A stretch of 64,000 bases of DNA from assembly GCA_965222765.1 (NCBI GenBank), contig CBDCVG010000041.1, positions 1-64,000 on the forward strand, in the 5' to 3' direction. Within the stretch, counting starts at the first letter, position 1; each line of letters begins with the position of its first letter. The notes under the pieces are model-generated. The model made no database searches, was not told the origin of the DNA, and saw only the letters and a program-made list of their open reading frames with translations. This document shows, piece by piece, positions 8,783 through 16,830 of this stretch. Origin of the DNA: Caldora sp965222765 (GTDB taxonomy: Bacteria > Cyanobacteriota > Cyanobacteriia > Cyanobacteriales > Coleofasciculaceae). The position numbers were made by a program, and so were the translations under genes.

Positions 8783-9558
8783 TCATTGATAACCTGCGCC
8801 AAAAAAACGATGTAGTTGAGATGATTGCGATGCTGTTGAAAATTACGGCGCATTTGTAAGACTCTTTGACGCAAATTGGAATTAGTTAGGACATTCCAGG
8901 TAATTTTGATAATTCCGAATAATCCTTCATCCTGCACCATTTGACCAAAGTTCAGTAATCCCATCTCCCCTGTTTGGTGCTGCTGTAAAGTTAAACCAGC
9001 TTCCTGACAATCTATCTCCCATGCTGAGAGAGTGAGAGGATTAGCATTAACCCGAATAGTTTGAGATAAACTTTTCAGTACTTGTGAGTTATTAGTGCTG
9101 ATTAGCATTTCATGGGAGAGAAGCTTACCTCCCGGTTTCAGGTGAGCTCGAATTGCTGATAATATCTTGGCTTTCCCTTTAGCTGATTGCATTGTTAGGA
9201 TCGCTTCAGCTAAGACATAATCGAACTGCTGTGTAATTTGTTCTAAGTTAAAGATATCTCCCTCAATAATTGTTATGTGATGTTCTAATCCCGCAGACTT
9301 AATATTTTCCCTGGCTTGAGCTACACTATCTGAATTTTGCTCGACTCCCACAACGCGAACATTAAATCTTTGAGCTATGGCAATGGCACTTTCGCCAAAA
9401 CTAGCTGCTAACTCTAATACTGTCTCTCCTGGTTGAAAATTAGCCCAAGTAAACAGTTGTTCCGTGGCAGCTTTTCCCCCAGGGCGTAATATCCTCTTGC
9501 CTGCTGCGGCTAAGACTTGATGACCTGGTGCCGTGGCAAAATTGAGAGTAGCTCTCAT
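8779..9558 (-). CDS. Class I SAM-dependent methyltransferase
   Basis: A 259-residue methyltransferase with a Rossmann fold: motif I is VLELAASFGESAIAIA (about 47-62), the acidic strand is VVGVEQNSDS, then IEGDIF and YVLAEAIL. The substrate is not identifiable. The N-terminal RATLNFATAPGHQVLAAAGKRILRPGG is family-like and supports the ATG at 9558. It is transcribed in the same direction as the cupin-globin gene 100 bp downstream and divergently from the Crp/Fnr gene, with a 134-bp intergenic region holding a dyad at 9628. The shared control is inference. Confidence 0.8.
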   Translation of the reverse strand: MRATLNFATAPGHQVLAAAGKRILRPGGKAATEQLFTWANFQPGETVLELAASFGESAIAIAQRFNVRVVGVEQNSDSVAQARENIKSAGLEHHITIIEGDIFNLEQITQQFDYVLAEAILTMQSAKGKAKILSAIRAHLKPGGKLLSHEMLISTNNSQVLKSLSQTIRVNANPLTLSAWEIDCQEAGLTLQQHQTGEMGLLNFGQMVQDEGLFGIIKITWNVLTNSNLRQRVLQMRRNFQQHRNHLNYIVFLAQVINE

Positions 9559-9627
9559 GAGTCAGTTCCCAAACTCGATATTCTTACTCTGGCATCAAGT
9601 TTCAGTCCCGTCTCTGAGGTAGCTCAT

Positions 9628-9641
9628 GTTCAAGTATGAAC
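9628..9641. promoter_or_regulatory. Candidate Crp/Fnr-type operator, dyad GTTCA-N4-TGAAC
   Basis: GTTCAAGTATGAAC is a perfect 5-4-5 dyad in the divergent region between the methyltransferase and the Crp/Fnr gene, about 50 bp before the regulator's start. Its geometry matches Fnr-type boxes (TTGAT-N4-ATCAA), but the half-sites differ. Confidence 0.4.
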
Positions 9642-9692
9642 TTTTGTTGAGGAAGTGGTTATTTATCCTTAATATCAATTATTTTCCAACTA

Positions 9693-10400
9693 ATGATCAT
9701 TAAAGGTTGCTCATCGATCGCTCAATTACAACAAATCTCTATCTTTCAAAATTTAGCTACAACTCAACTAGAGAGTCTAACTCCTTATAGTTATGTTCGA
9801 GAATATCAGCAAGGTGAAATAGTTATCCACGAAGGGGAGCAGCTTCCTCAACAACTCCATGCTCTCATTACTGGAGGATTAGAAATTAAAAAGACTGCTG
9901 CCAATGGCAAAGAAACAGTAGTGCGTCTGATTCGAGGAGGAGAACTTTTTGCTGCACCAGCGATTTTTGGCAATGGGATTTCTCCTGCAACAGCCATCTG
10001 TCAAGTCAACTCACAAGTATTAACCATTGATCGCGATGCTTTATTACAGGCAATCTCTCACTCACCAGAAATTAGCTTAGGGATTTTGGCAGTCTTCAAT
10101 CAGCGCCTACAACAACTCCACAATACAGTACATGGACTAATTTCCGAACGAGCAATGGTGCGTTTAATCAGACTAATCCAATATTATTGCGATCGCGATG
10201 GCACTTATGAGCTAGCAGAAGGAAGTTGTTTAAATACCAAACTGCCTTACTATCAAATCGCTCGCAGTATTGGTATTACCTATGAAGAATGCGTGCGTTT
10301 GTTTAAAAAACTCAAGGGAATAGTTATTTATAAAAGAGGTGGGCAAATTATTGTTCAAGACTGGGGTAAATTGGAAGCAGTCAGTCAAGTTACTCAGTAA
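9693..10400 (+). CDS. Crp/Fnr family transcriptional regulator
   Basis: A 235-residue regulator. Residues about 15-130 are a cyclic-nucleotide-binding-type barrel (YQQGEIVIHEGEQLPQQLHALITGGLEIKK). A dimerisation helix follows, and the C-terminal winged helix is at about 165-225 (YQIARSIGITYEECVRLFKKL as recognition region). There is no N-terminal Cys cluster, so it is not an oxygen-sensing Fe-S Fnr, and the canonical cAMP-contact arginine motif is not evident. The effector is unknown. Divergence from the methyltransferase and globin genes suggests it controls them, possibly in response to NO or redox signals through haem as in Dnr-type regulators. That last step is inference. Confidence 0.85.
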   Translation: MIIKGCSSIAQLQQISIFQNLATTQLESLTPYSYVREYQQGEIVIHEGEQLPQQLHALITGGLEIKKTAANGKETVVRLIRGGELFAAPAIFGNGISPATAICQVNSQVLTIDRDALLQAISHSPEISLGILAVFNQRLQQLHNTVHGLISERAMVRLIRLIQYYCDRDGTYELAEGSCLNTKLPYYQIARSIGITYEECVRLFKKLKGIVIYKRGGQIIVQDWGKLEAVSQVTQ

Positions 10401-10577
10401 GCTAAAACGCATCTAATTTGCACCAAATGCAATCATCAGTTTCTTGTGGAACAGGCATCTTGCCTGTCCGAAATGCTAAACAGGGGAATATCGATCGTTT
10501 TTTCAGGATTTTTCGGTAAGCGAGGATAGACGTAAGCGGGCAAATCATCCTCTACTGTGGGAGAAAGACTGATAATA

Positions 10578-10988
10578 GAACCTATTTGAGATCTCTAAGA
10601 AGAGGCTGCAAGCCTCTTAATCATGAGTCTGACCAAACAAAGATTGAGCTTTGTCGTCGCATGGGATAAAGTTCTCTCCTTTTCTCAATCACTCCGGCAT
10701 CTCGCCATTGTTTGTAATGCCAATAGACTGTCGAATCGGGAGGCAGATCCTTGGGCAAGTCTCCCCAATTACAACCATTCTTTAGCTGATAGAAGATGCC
10801 ATCCAGGAGCTGTCGTTTTGTCCATTGAGGGGGGCGTGTTTTCTTTTTTTGAGGCAATAGCTCAAGCAAAAGTGGTTCAAGGATTTCCCATTCTGTGTCA
10901 GTAAGACTGCTCGAGTATGTCATTGTAAGTGGAGTAGACTGCTATGAGCAGCTTACTTCAAGACTGATAAAAGATCTCAAATGGGTTC
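10578..10988. mobile_element. Internally deleted IS5-family element (IS427-like group), about 411 bp
   Basis: Inverted ends GAACCTATTTGAGATCT (10578-10594) and AGATCTCAAATGGGTTC (10972-10988) have one mismatch. They are flanked by TA on both sides (10576-10577 and 10989-10990), a target duplication used by IS427-group IS5 elements. The interior keeps only the 5' third of a transposase gene. Confidence 0.8.
10621..10923 (-). pseudogene. Truncated IS5-family transposase (N-terminal domain only)
   Basis: About 80 residues match the N-terminal DUF4096 domain of IS5/IS427-group transposases (LTDTEWEILEPLLLE, GIFYQLKNGCNWGDLP, VYWHYKQWRDAGV). The DDE catalytic domain is missing. After the WRDAGVIEK segment the sequence jumps to DNA normally at the 3' end and runs to a stop. 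It cannot be an active transposase. It sits inside well-kept terminal repeats, so it could be moved only in trans. Confidence 0.82.
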
Positions 10989-11128
10989 TATAGGTGATTA
11001 GTAAGCTTAGACGCATTCACCTTGCATGTTTCAGACAGGCAAGATGCCTGTTCCACAAGAAGCTGATGATTGAATTTGGTGCAAATTAGATGCGTTTTAG
11101 CTTACTTAACTGGTTATTCGCTATTGAT

Positions 11129-12436
11129 TTAATCCGGTCTTTGGATAATCTTTTCGAGAACCCTACGCTTAGCTTTAGGATCAATACCAATTAGGCGTAC
11201 ATATTCTCCCTCATGCTCCGCCATGCATTCAACTAAAGCAATAATTACTTGCGATGCCTCATTGCCATGAAAAGTTATACCAGTCTGCCAAGCGTTATTT
11301 CGGACTCGACGCTCACTGGCATGTTCTATACTTAGGCGATAACCTTGGGCCAAAAACTCACGGATTTGCCTTTGGGTGTTTAGATCTAATGGCACTTCTA
11401 ATACCTGCTGGTTGCTGCTATACTCTTCATTGACTGCCTTGGAAGCTTTAGCGCTAGCTAGTTCAGTCCTGAACTGTTCACGGAAAACTGCTTTATTTTT
11501 TTCAGTTTGTCTAGGTATCCTAGGGGTGGAGTTGACTGGTTCTGGAGTAGTCTCTCCCAATACTGTATTGTACTCCTTCGCAAGTCTCATAGTCTGTACC
11601 CGTTCCTGTTCACCCCTCATGAGTTCTCCAAACTCTACTAAACGAGACAGGCTAAAATCCGGTTTAGGAAATTGTGGCGTCCCTTCAACGCTATTCACCA
11701 CCCGAGAGGAAATATTCTCAATCCCAATCTGGTGAATGAACTCACGGATTTGTTCATCATACAGCCGCGATCGCAAAGCACTAAAGAAGTCAACTGCTTG
11801 ATGGGAGAAGGTATCTACTAACTGTTCGATGTCAGTATGAGCAAGTCCATCTTCAGCAAAGATACCACCAACAATACCAATGCGGTCTTCCCGGTTAGGT
11901 TCCCAGTAAAATTTCTCCATCCTGCCATCCCGAATGAGCGGTGCATACAAGGTGGAAAAGTCATTACCTGTGACGATAATGGGGATACGCTGTATGGGAT
12001 TGGAGTCATAACTGCCAGGAAGTTGCACATCTGTAGGACTATCAGCAATATTCATCAATGTGCCATTCACTAACTGATTATTCACCGTGTATTGAGTACC
12101 ACGATCAAGCCGTCCTACTCCAGCATCCAAGTCATTGATTATGAGCACAAACATTTTACCCCGTACCTTAACCAGCTCAGCGGCTTCTCGATAGCGCAGA
12201 CGGATTAAACGCCCCGGATCTCCCGCATCTGGGCTTTCTAACTCTCCAGCTGACATACGAACCGCCTCTATACCCATGCGCTCGAAGACTAACTCACATT
12301 GAAAGGACTTACCCTCTCCCTTACGCCCGTGAATACCGAGAATGAGAGGCACACTGAGATTAGGAAGTTCAAGATAATTTTTGGTGATGTGGATTGCCAG
12401 TTTATCTAGGAAGCGGGGAGAAATGTAATAGCTCAT
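11129..12436 (-). CDS. rca: RuBisCO activase with C-terminal RbcS-like (SSUL) domain
   Basis: A 435-residue AAA+ activase that removes inhibitory sugar phosphates from RuBisCO. The Walker A is GIHGRKGEGKS (about 34-44) and the Walker B lies in FVLIINDLDAG. The Rca-specific segment MSAGELESPDAGDPGRLIRL and the Arg-rich GRMEKFYW region follow. A proline-rich linker (about 295-345) leads to an RbcS-like domain (about 350-433, REFLAQGYRLSIEHASERR...WQTGITF). In cyanobacteria this domain docks the activase to RuBisCO and recruits it into carboxysomes. No rbcL/rbcS or carboxysome genes are in the window, so it is a stand-alone locus here. Confidence 0.93.
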   Translation of the reverse strand: MSYYISPRFLDKLAIHITKNYLELPNLSVPLILGIHGRKGEGKSFQCELVFERMGIEAVRMSAGELESPDAGDPGRLIRLRYREAAELVKVRGKMFVLIINDLDAGVGRLDRGTQYTVNNQLVNGTLMNIADSPTDVQLPGSYDSNPIQRIPIIVTGNDFSTLYAPLIRDGRMEKFYWEPNREDRIGIVGGIFAEDGLAHTDIEQLVDTFSHQAVDFFSALRSRLYDEQIREFIHQIGIENISSRVVNSVEGTPQFPKPDFSLSRLVEFGELMRGEQERVQTMRLAKEYNTVLGETTPEPVNSTPRIPRQTEKNKAVFREQFRTELASAKASKAVNEEYSSNQQVLEVPLDLNTQRQIREFLAQGYRLSIEHASERRVRNNAWQTGITFHGNEASQVIIALVECMAEHEGEYVRLIGIDPKAKRRVLEKIIQRPD

Positions 12437-12551
12437 TAATTTCTAGGTATGGAAAAATTGACAATGGACAATTACTTCTTCAATCAAGAAAGAGGATTGA
12501 TAGTTAGACAAGCTTTTAATTATTTTCTCAGAGAAAGGAGATATCTTAAAG

Positions 12552-12693
12552 CAAATTAATCAATTATCCATTATCAATTACCAATTATCAATTAATCAAT
12601 TATCAATTATCAATTATCAATTACCAATTATCAATTACCAATTATCAATTACCAATTACCAATTACCAATTATCAATTACCAATTATCAATTA
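12552..12693. repeat. Tandem heptamer array (CAATTAT/CAATTAC)n
   Basis: About 20 consecutive heptamers, CAATTAT and CAATTAC with an occasional extra A. This is a short tandemly repeated repetitive sequence of the kind common in filamentous cyanobacteria. It runs up to, and slightly into, the last codons of the downstream hypothetical gene. Confidence 0.85.
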
Positions 12694-13715
12694 GTGGGAT
12701 CGAGGATAGCTTCTATACTGCTGTACACTTGTTTTAATTGCTTACGCTGTTGGTCAATCCAGGCTTTTTCAGCTTCTCTTTGCTGTGGTGTCTCTTGCTG
12801 ATATCGGTATTGCCGCTCTAGAAAGTCGGTGTAGAATACAATTGTTTGTCCAATGGATTTAATTGCAAAATTAACTCTGTCGTCCATAACTGTATTAACT
12901 ATTTCTATAATCTTTGTATAAACTTCTTTTTTGAATCTAGCAAATTGATTCCAATCAATATCATTGCAATTATGATTGAGTAAGTACTGACAAGCAGATC
13001 TAAAGGGATGTTCAAATTCTAGTAAACTTCTCGATTTGCAAGATGAATGAACAATTAAACTTCTAAAACTTGCCTCAATTTCATTAAGCATTAAATTAAT
13101 TTTAATTCTTGCTTCATTCTTTGATTTATTATCCAAAAAAATGATGTATTGCAAAATACTTTCCAAATGAAGACTTGTAATTTCTTGATACATTGTATTC
13201 AAGCTTTTTTTGATGATTTTCATCAAGTCTTGAGATTGATAACTCACCACAGTACGTATTTCTTGAATAAAAATATTTTTATGCTCTTTGCCAATTATTT
13301 TTGGCTGTTCCTCTCCTGTATGTCTGAACCATTTTCTTTCTATGTGCTCTAAGACTTCCTTCCAAGAAGCTTGAGCTTTTTGAATGACTTGCCGTTTACA
13401 TTGAGAACCTAAAAAACGAATTCTGAAATGATTCTTCCTCAAATTATCAAGCTTTTTCCAAATTTCATCCGTAGCTATTGCAGCAATTTTCTGCTTACTA
13501 TACCAAACATCCTCAGCGTGATCTAAATCATCGAAACTTGATTGTAGTAACATTTTGAGCCTAGCAGCTGATTGCTTCAGCTCTTCAAGACAAGGTTGAA
13601 CTGATTTATTCAAACTGATGGCAGATTGCTTAATCTCAGAGGAATTATGCTTATTTGTTAATAGTTGCTCAACAGATTGGTTAATATTCTGAAATATTTT
13701 TAAGTGGTCATCCAT
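12687..13715 (-). CDS. Helical protein of unknown function, possibly dynamin-like tail
   Basis: A 342-residue, charged, almost entirely helical protein with no Walker motif, signal peptide or membrane segment. The last about 45 residues (FLERQYRYQQETPQQREAE... WIDQQRKQLKQVYSSIEAIL) recall the C-terminal helices of cyanobacterial dynamin-family proteins, but no GTPase domain is present. It could be a stand-alone stalk domain or an unrelated coiled coil. The gene is more A/T-rich than its neighbours. Its final codons merge with the CAATTAT heptamer array, so the array may have replaced the original 3' end. Confidence 0.6.
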   Translation of the reverse strand: MDDHLKIFQNINQSVEQLLTNKHNSSEIKQSAISLNKSVQPCLEELKQSAARLKMLLQSSFDDLDHAEDVWYSKQKIAAIATDEIWKKLDNLRKNHFRIRFLGSQCKRQVIQKAQASWKEVLEHIERKWFRHTGEEQPKIIGKEHKNIFIQEIRTVVSYQSQDLMKIIKKSLNTMYQEITSLHLESILQYIIFLDNKSKNEARIKINLMLNEIEASFRSLIVHSSCKSRSLLEFEHPFRSACQYLLNHNCNDIDWNQFARFKKEVYTKIIEIVNTVMDDRVNFAIKSIGQTIVFYTDFLERQYRYQQETPQQREAEKAWIDQQRKQLKQVYSSIEAILDPTN

Positions 13716-14119
13716 TTTTTTTCAGTCATTTATGACAATCACTCAGCAACATCAAACGCAAACTTCTGAGATGTTTAGAAAATGGTGAATTGCTAATTCT
13801 ATCTTGTGAAGAACTTAAAAATTTTAGTGGTTTTGAAACCTTCGTACCTCTGATTTTTGGCTGATTTTGGATATACTGTAATATTTTGCTACGAATGTCT
13901 AAAAATATCAAGTACCCCATGACTGATGTGCTTGTTTAGCAAGGAACAGGGGACAGGGAAGGGAGAATGGAGACCATGAAAAAGTTTTCGCTTGACTGAA
14001 AATACCCAATTTAAATGCAGATAACTTTAACCATTGAGTGTCATCAGGTATGGTGGTATACAGGCAAAGCTTTCCAATCAAAAGTTGAAGCTACTATCTG
14101 CATCATTTATCTAGGGGCA

Positions 14120-14138
14120 CTAGAAACCGGGTTTCTAG
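14120..14138. repeat. 19-bp palindrome in the 13716-14236 gap
   Basis: CTAGAAACC-G-GGTTTCTAG is a perfect dyad about 100 bp before pyrFE. The rest of the 520-bp gap holds no credible gene, only A/T-rich sequence and one GCGATCGC-related octamer. The dyad could be a terminator remnant or a regulatory site. Confidence 0.4.
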
Positions 14139-14236
14139 CTTCCAGCGATCGCACTTTGTGAGATGATTCGCGATAATAAGCCAATAATTATCTGTCGTGA
14201 GGATAGGCTTAGCGACCAAATTTATAATAAATCCCT

Positions 14237-15685
14237 ATGAACTTTTTTGACAAATTAAATCAAGCGATCGCTCGCAATCAGAGTTTACTAATTGTAGGAC
14301 TCGATCCCAATCCAGAAATGATGCCTAGCCGCTACTGTAAGCCAGAAGGGCAAGTTAGCTCCATTGATGGCTTGTGGGAATGGCTGCAATTTATCATCAA
14401 CGAAACTAAAGATTTAGTCTGCGCTTATAAACCAACATTCGGCTTTTACAAAGCTTTGGGGGCTCCAGGATTGGAATTATTGGACAAAACTCTAGCAGCA
14501 ATTCCCCCTGATATTCCCATTATCCTAGATGCCAAACACGGTGATCTCAACACCTGTACTCTCTTCGCCAGAACTGTGTTTGCCGAGTGGCAATTAGATG
14601 CAATTACCCTCAATCCTTACCCAGGGCAAGATCTAGTAGCACCGTTTTTAGTTTATCCAGGTAAAGCAGTATTTATTCTGTCTTGCACTTCTAATCCTGG
14701 TGCTGCACCTTTGCAACAATATCCTTCTGCTGAATCTCCCCTTTATTTGCATGTAATCAAGGAAGTCAAAAACTGGGGTACTCCTGAACAATTGGGTTTG
14801 GAAGTGGGAACCACCTCACCAGAAGTCCTAGCTAGCATTCGTGCTGTTGCTCCAGAACGAGTTATCCTAGCTCGTAGCATTTGGGCAGAAGGGGGTGCTG
14901 AGCTTAACCAAATCTTGAAAGCTGGTTTAAATGCTAGTGGTGATGGTTTGCTTATCCCTGTTCCCCAAGATATGTTGGGGAGTGAGCAACCAGCTCAGCC
15001 AATCAAGTTACTGCGAGAGTCAACTAATCAACTCAGAAGCCAGATTGTACTAGAGGGTTCTACTTGTGAGTTGTGGATGCCTGATGTTTGTTTGTTAGAG
15101 CAGCATCCTCATCAGGATTTGATTTTGCAACTCTATGATCTTGGCTGTATTATGTTTGGCAATTTTGTCCAAGCATCAGGTGCGACTTTCTCTTACTATA
15201 TTGACCTACGCAAAATTATTTCCAATCCCCAAATCTTCCATCAAATTCTCTACACTTATGCCGATATCCTCGAAAACCTGAGTTTCGATCGCATTGCTGG
15301 CATTCCCTACGGCTCTTTACCTACTGCTACCGGGTTATCGTTACACCTAAATCACCCAATGATTTTTCCTCGCAAAGAGGTAAAAGCCCACGGTACTAGG
15401 CGTGTTATTGAGGGGAATTTCCATCCTGGGGAAACAATTGTTGTCGTTGATGACATTTTGATTAGTGGCAAAAGTGTGATGGAAGGAGCAGGAAAACTAG
15501 AATCTGCGGGATTAAAGGTTGACGACATTGTCGTGTTTATTGATCATGAGCAAGGAGTCAAAGAGCGACTTCAAGCAAATGGTTATCGAGGGCATTCCGT
15601 GTTAACTATATCTGAAATTACTGACACCCTGTATCAAGCAGGACGGATTAATGAAGAACAGTACATGGTTTTGGCTGAGAGTTAG
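14237..15685 (+). CDS. pyrFE: Bifunctional orotidine-5'-phosphate decarboxylase / orotate phosphoribosyltransferase
   Basis: Fusion of the last two steps of de novo UMP synthesis. Residues about 1-270 are a type 2 OMP decarboxylase with the catalytic LDAKHGDLNT motif (Asp98, Lys100, Asp103). Residues about 285-482 are orotate phosphoribosyltransferase with the PRPP-binding VVVDDILISGKS motif and the Arg/Lys-rich RKEVKAHGTRR loop. The order decarboxylase then transferase is the reverse of eukaryotic UMPS and is the usual cyanobacterial arrangement. The start ATG at 14237 gives the standard N-terminus. The protein is probably cytosolic. Confidence 0.94.
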   Translation: MNFFDKLNQAIARNQSLLIVGLDPNPEMMPSRYCKPEGQVSSIDGLWEWLQFIINETKDLVCAYKPTFGFYKALGAPGLELLDKTLAAIPPDIPIILDAKHGDLNTCTLFARTVFAEWQLDAITLNPYPGQDLVAPFLVYPGKAVFILSCTSNPGAAPLQQYPSAESPLYLHVIKEVKNWGTPEQLGLEVGTTSPEVLASIRAVAPERVILARSIWAEGGAELNQILKAGLNASGDGLLIPVPQDMLGSEQPAQPIKLLRESTNQLRSQIVLEGSTCELWMPDVCLLEQHPHQDLILQLYDLGCIMFGNFVQASGATFSYYIDLRKIISNPQIFHQILYTYADILENLSFDRIAGIPYGSLPTATGLSLHLNHPMIFPRKEVKAHGTRRVIEGNFHPGETIVVVDDILISGKSVMEGAGKLESAGLKVDDIVVFIDHEQGVKERLQANGYRGHSVLTISEITDTLYQAGRINEEQYMVLAES

Positions 15686-15799
15686 TGAGCCAGTCTTAAG
15701 AAATAAGGCAGGAGGGAAGAGAGTTTAGCTTGGCAAGTTCCATTCATACCGTGGAACTGGCATCTTGCCAGTTGCTCTGAAGAAACCCTTGCCAAGTCG

Positions 15800-15844
15800 T
15801 ACTCATTATGAGTATGATTAATCCATACAAACTCATAATGAGTA
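15800..15844. promoter_or_regulatory. Two 13-bp palindromes 30 bp apart upstream of the peroxiredoxin gene
   Basis: ACTCATTATGAGT (15801-15813) and ACTCATAATGAGT (15831-15843) are each perfect dyads, with centres 30 bp (about three helical turns) apart. The second ends 31 bp before the prx-grx start. The first extends to a 7-1-7 dyad, TACTCATTATGAGTA, the geometry of Fur/PerR boxes. The two arms are also complementary to each other, so a hairpin is an alternative reading. Confidence 0.5.
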
Positions 15845-15874
15845 CGATCAACACCAAAAAGAGGAAGAAAAGAG

Positions 15875-16615
15875 ATGCTGAAAAACCGTGAAGGGGAAAA
15901 AGTTCCCAATGTTACCTTCAAAACCCGCCAAGATAATCAATGGGTTGATGTCACCACCAATGATTTATTTGCAGGTAAGACGGTAGTGGTTTTTTCTCTA
16001 CCAGGTGCTTTTACTCCAACCTGTTCATCTTCCCACCTTCCCGGGTACAACGAGCTGGCTCCAGTTTTTAAAGATAATGGAGTGGATGAGATCGTTTGCC
16101 TTTCAGTCAATGACACCTTTGTGATGAACGAGTGGGCAAAGGATCAGGAAGCCGAAAACGTCACACTCATTCCCGATGGCAACGGTGAATTCACCGAAGG
16201 CATGGGAATGCTAGTTGATAAAGAAGATCTCGGTTTTGGTAAGCGATCCTGGCGCTATTCTATGCTGGTTAAGGATGGTGTTGTCGAAAAAATGTTCATT
16301 GAACCCGAAGTTCCGGGGGATCCCTTCGAGGTATCTGACGCAGAAACAATGCTCAAATACATCAATCCCAAAGCCCAGAAGCCAAAATTGGTGTCAATGT
16401 TTAGCAAGGTGGGTTGTCCTTTCTGTGCTCGTGCCAAGGCAGCTCTCAAGGAACATGGCATGGCTTATGAAGAAATTGTCTTAGGCAAGGATATTACCAC
16501 TCGTTCTTTACAGGCTGTTAGTGGTGGCACAACAACTCCCCAAGTATTCATTAATGGCAAACTAATTGGTGGTGCCGATGACTTAGATAATTACTTCAGT
16601 AGTCAATCGGCATAA
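15875..16615 (+). CDS. Peroxiredoxin-glutaredoxin fusion (glutathione-dependent peroxidase)
   Basis: A 246-residue hybrid. Residues about 4-160 are a Prx5-type peroxiredoxin with peroxidatic Cys50 in PGAFTPTCSS. Residues about 170-243 are a glutaredoxin with the CPFC redox pair (Cys181, Cys184) and a TTPQVFINGKLIGG GSH-binding stretch. Such PGdx enzymes reduce H2O2 and alkyl hydroperoxides with glutathione through their own glutaredoxin domain. Glutathione reductase follows on the same strand, giving a complete NADPH-to-peroxide pathway at one locus. The GAGGAAGAAAAGAG leader supports the ATG at 15875. Two palindromes upstream are candidate redox or metal-responsive operators. Confidence 0.93.
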   Translation: MLKNREGEKVPNVTFKTRQDNQWVDVTTNDLFAGKTVVVFSLPGAFTPTCSSSHLPGYNELAPVFKDNGVDEIVCLSVNDTFVMNEWAKDQEAENVTLIPDGNGEFTEGMGMLVDKEDLGFGKRSWRYSMLVKDGVVEKMFIEPEVPGDPFEVSDAETMLKYINPKAQKPKLVSMFSKVGCPFCARAKAALKEHGMAYEEIVLGKDITTRSLQAVSGGTTTPQVFINGKLIGGADDLDNYFSSQSA

Positions 16616-16677
16616 TAAACTTGTTATTGGTTTTTGGTTGTTTGTGATTAGTATCAAGGACAAATGACCAATAACCT

Positions 16678-16789
16678 AGGACTTACGCACCCAACTGTCA
16701 TGCTGAGGTGATAGTGAAGCATCTGGACCGTTTGGAGATCCTTCGCTACTGCTCAGGATGACATAATTCCGTAACAGTGCGTAAGTGCT
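16678..16789. repeat. MITE-like repeat with AGGACTTACGCAC termini
   Basis: The ends AGGACTTACGCAC and GTGCGTAAGTGCT are inverted with one mismatch. The interior includes GGAGATCCTTCGCTA and CAGGATGACA. A complete relative lies at 29977-30089 and an internal fragment at 24157-24220. It separates prx-grx from the reductase gene. Confidence 0.7.
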
Positions 16790-16830
16790 GTAACCTTCAA
16801 CTGACTATCAATAAGGAGTTAGCATAGATC

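Larger units (their letters stand above)
10398..11104. repeat. Long inverted repeat (71-bp arms) enclosing a mini-IS
   Basis: Arm 10398-10468 starts exactly at the crp-like stop codon. It is the near-perfect reverse complement of arm 11034-11104. Both arms contain the palindrome ACAGGCATCTTGCCTGT and the motif GCTAAAACGCATC. The right arm is also part of a smaller palindromic unit (11001-11105) whose other end reads GTAAGCTTAGACGCATT. The arms look like two opposed copies of one dispersed repeat. Confidence 0.75.

Noticed and set aside
12552..12693. Possible CRISPR array
   Set aside because: Units are 7 bp in tandem with no spacers; a simple heptamer repeat.
12687..13715. Calling the helical protein a dynamin
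   Set aside because: Only the last helices recall dynamin-like proteins; no G1-G4 GTPase motifs are present.
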